Source: Trema orientale (taxonomy: Eukaryota > Streptophyta > Magnoliopsida > Rosales > Cannabaceae). From it: 64,000 nucleotides of DNA. Both the position numbers and the translations under genes were made by a program. This document shows, piece by piece, positions 62,030 to 64,000 of this stretch (positions are counted from its first letter, which is position 1; every line of letters begins with the position of its first letter). The notes under the pieces were generated by a model. That model had not been told where the DNA came from and made no database searches. It saw only the letters and a list, made by a program, of their open reading frames with translations. The DNA is taken from assembly GCA_002914845.1 (NCBI GenBank), contig JXTC01000005.1, forward strand, positions 2,238,850 to 2,302,849, written 5' to 3'.

Positions 62030-62393
62030 TAAGCAAAATTGAATGAATGTTTTTAAATAGAAATTGTGGAATGAGTTATAATTAGAATATGAGGCATTTG
62101 AAGTGAAATAAAGTGGAATGAGATGTAATTAGAATGTGAGGCATTAAAATAGACCATTCAAAAACACTTCCTATGCTCCATTCTCATTCCAAGACACAAA
62201 AAATTCATTTCAATGATTGATGTGACCGATGGACCATTTGAATAGAAAAATTGAATTGTTGAAACAAACACTCATTCTAAAAGACCATTTGAATGGAAAA
62301 ACTATAATTGTTGAAACAAACACTCATTCTAATGGGTTTTCCATTTAAATGGAATAGAATGGTTGAATCAAAGAGGCCCTTAATACTCATCCT
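62030..62393. repeat. Dispersed MITE-like repeat, copy 2
   Basis: It shares GTGGAATGAGTTATAATTAG, TGATGTGACCGATGGACCAT and GAATTGTTGAAACAAACACT with the 47935-48578 copy. The right end TGAATCAAAGAGGCCC is typical of plant MITE termini. An internal block (ACAAACACTCATTCTAA) is duplicated. Confidence 0.65.
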
Positions 62394-63190
62394 GTAATTA
62401 CATCTTTGACCAAATCCAGCAACGTTTCTTTACTTTTTTTCCCGCTCGTGAAAAAGCCTCTCCAAACAAATTCAAGTCTCCAAACTAGACATCTAAGTTT
62501 ATCATTAAGCCTCACTGATATGGATCTTGGTGAATTTCTTCAAGCAACTAGGATCAAGCCTTGGCTATTTCACAATGAGCTATTTCAACAAAAACTTACT
62601 CAATTCATTCTAAATGGAGTCAATCATACTTTTATCTCGGTAAAACTTGGAGAAAGTGAGATCAGTTATCAGATCACATAATTAAATTGAATAAAAGTAC
62701 TCACAAGATCTCATTATTCAATGAATGAACTAAATAAATATTCCACTTATAAACCACTTAACAATCTCACCAAAAAAAATCTAATCTAACAAGTATATTA
62801 TATCCAAGATTTAGAAAATCAAATCTGTCCAACATCATACACCAAATATTTAGTACAAAGTTTCAACCACTTTCTCATAATTCATAAACTGACAATAATA
62901 AAAAGCAATGAAAATTCCTCCTAAAAATAAGCAACGAAAATAACTCAAAATAACAAAACATTATTTTTATAGTTCGACTTAAACAATTTATATAGCATTA
63001 CATTAGCTTAGAAAGTGTTAATAATAACAGTTCACAAAACTAAACAAAGCTTCTTTTTTTTTTTTTTTTCTCCTCATCAAAGAACTAAATTTATTACAAA
63101 ATCACATATCACAATAATTAAAATTATAAAATTAGCCTAAAATTACAGAAATATTATTATGCAATTTAATGAGTACACAAATTAAAACCC
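62394..63190. other. Intergenic and 3' flank of the small membrane protein gene
   Basis: No gene recognised. A T run at 63054-63069 and AT-rich sequence adjoin the 3' end of the minus-strand gene at 63191. Confidence 0.4.
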
Positions 63191-63629
63191 TCACAAGAAA
63201 ACCTGATGAAGCATCATGAGCTTCCGATTCGTGGCTGACCCGGCTTTCTTTCCGACCCGACTTTCATGGTCATGGACCCCCGAGTCCGACTCGTCGTGGT
63301 ACCAACCCACCGTTCTCTGAGCTTCCATAACGATCTGCGAAATACCTAAAAAAAAAAACAAAAACAAAAGACCCCAAAACCCAAAATCAAAACCAGAGGA
63401 ATTCAGAACCAGAGAGATCGAAAACCCAAAAATTCGAAAAAGGGAGAATCCATTAATGGAGAAGAAGGTGGTTAATTGAACCTTGTTTGACGGTCTGCTT
63501 GTTCTGGCGGATGTCATGGATGGTGGCGGAGATTTTCCAATAGAGAGGGCGACCCACGTAGAAGAGGACCAGGAATACCAGAACCACCATTGCGATTCGG
63601 AAGGTGACCTTGGCTGTGGACGACGCCAT
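63191..63629 (-). CDS. Small conserved single-pass membrane protein of unknown function
   Basis: Two exons splice in phase on the minus strand: 63629-63482 and 63345-63191, giving 100 residues. The ATG at 63629 is the first in frame. A short polar N-terminus leads into one hydrophobic segment (about residues 11-28, ending LVLFYVGRPLYW), followed by a soluble tail with KISATIHDIRQNKQTVKQG and ISQIVMEAQRTVGWYHDES. The splice joins KQ and GISQ exactly at the end of the heptad-like stretch. I recall uncharacterised plant proteins with the same YVGRPLYWKISAT and VGWYHDESDSG phrases but no assigned role. The predicted topology is a signal-anchor with a cytosolic or lumenal C-terminus. No function is claimed. 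Confidence 0.8.
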
Positions 63630-64000
63630 TGTTGGACCTTTCAAGCTATATGTCGATGCTTCTTCTTCTTCTTCTTCGAAAAACTGAATCGAAAAGCCGA
63701 GACAAGAGGCAGTGAAGACTGAGAAGAATGAGTGAGTGAGAGAGAGAGGTATTAAAGTTGAGCAATTTGACGTATTTGCCCCCCAGAGTCCAAGACAATT
63801 TCCTTGGTAATTTTACGATTTTAATATTCTTTTACGTCAAAAGAAAATACTATGAATATTTCTTTGGATTTTACAAAATGACTACTTTACTTCAATGGTA
63901 TGCTTTTGAAATTACATTTTACAAATGAGTCAAAAAAAACAGTATCACTTTAACCGAAATTTTCTTAACTAACTTTACGTGCCAAAAATACATTCATTAA
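63630..64000 (-). promoter_or_regulatory. Upstream region of the small membrane protein gene
   Basis: In the sense (minus) direction, a CT-rich leader lies at about 63750-63730, and a GAAGAA-type run at 63678-63658, just ahead of the ATG. The remainder to the window end is AT-rich with nothing recognised. Confidence 0.4.

Noticed and set aside
1-64000. CRISPR arrays, bacterial operons, prophage, integrated virus and tRNA genes
   Set aside because: The sequence is plant nuclear DNA. No regularly spaced direct repeats of CRISPR type, no tRNA B-box/acceptor pairing and no viral gene set were seen on either strand.

Overview
The window is nuclear DNA of a flowering plant, most likely a eudicot. 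The evidence is very AT-rich intergenic DNA, short GT-AG introns with T-rich 3' ends, plant-specific gene families, many small foldback elements, and a 3' LINE remnant. The species cannot be named from the sequence. Gene models were built by hand-splicing and checking phase at every junction; names rest on remembered family sequences, not on a search.

Layout. (1) 1-10205 is a tandem array of about 3-kb units, each derived from a minus-strand gene for an ankyrin-repeat/transmembrane protein. One unit (3985-5755) keeps both recognisable exons open. Two others are pseudogenes, and a fourth has lost its exons through a deletion. (2) 10206-19357 is repeat-rich and gene-free, with several foldback elements. 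(3) 19358-39579 carries four plus-strand genes: an At4g15545-like coiled-coil protein (340 aa), a class VI_A receptor-like cytoplasmic kinase (503 aa), a P4H4-like prolyl 4-hydroxylase with a C-terminal ShKT domain (298 aa), and an AHP1-like histidine phosphotransfer protein (154 aa). (4) 42111-46895 on the minus strand is a 12-exon apoplastic nucleoside hydrolase of the NSH3 type (888 aa). (5) 47400-63190 is about 16 kb with no convincing gene, made largely of dispersed repeat copies; it holds one promoter-like cluster of ACGT-core elements with no gene attached. (6) 63191-63629 on the minus strand is a two-exon, 100-residue single-pass membrane protein.

The genes do not form a pathway. The kinase, P4H and nucleoside hydrolase together resemble the Arabidopsis At5g18860-At5g18910 block, so their closeness looks like old microsynteny. 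Functions covered are cell-wall protein hydroxylation (P4H), cytokinin phosphorelay (AHP), ROP/RLCK signalling (kinase), extracellular nucleoside salvage (NSH3), and probable stress or defence signalling by the ankyrin family.

No clearly new biological system was found. The most interesting items are the decaying ankyrin array, an insertion consisting only of poly(T) between 16-bp duplications, the orphan promoter-like cluster, a GC-AG intron and a spliced upstream ORF in NSH3, and a 99-nt in-frame intron in the kinase.
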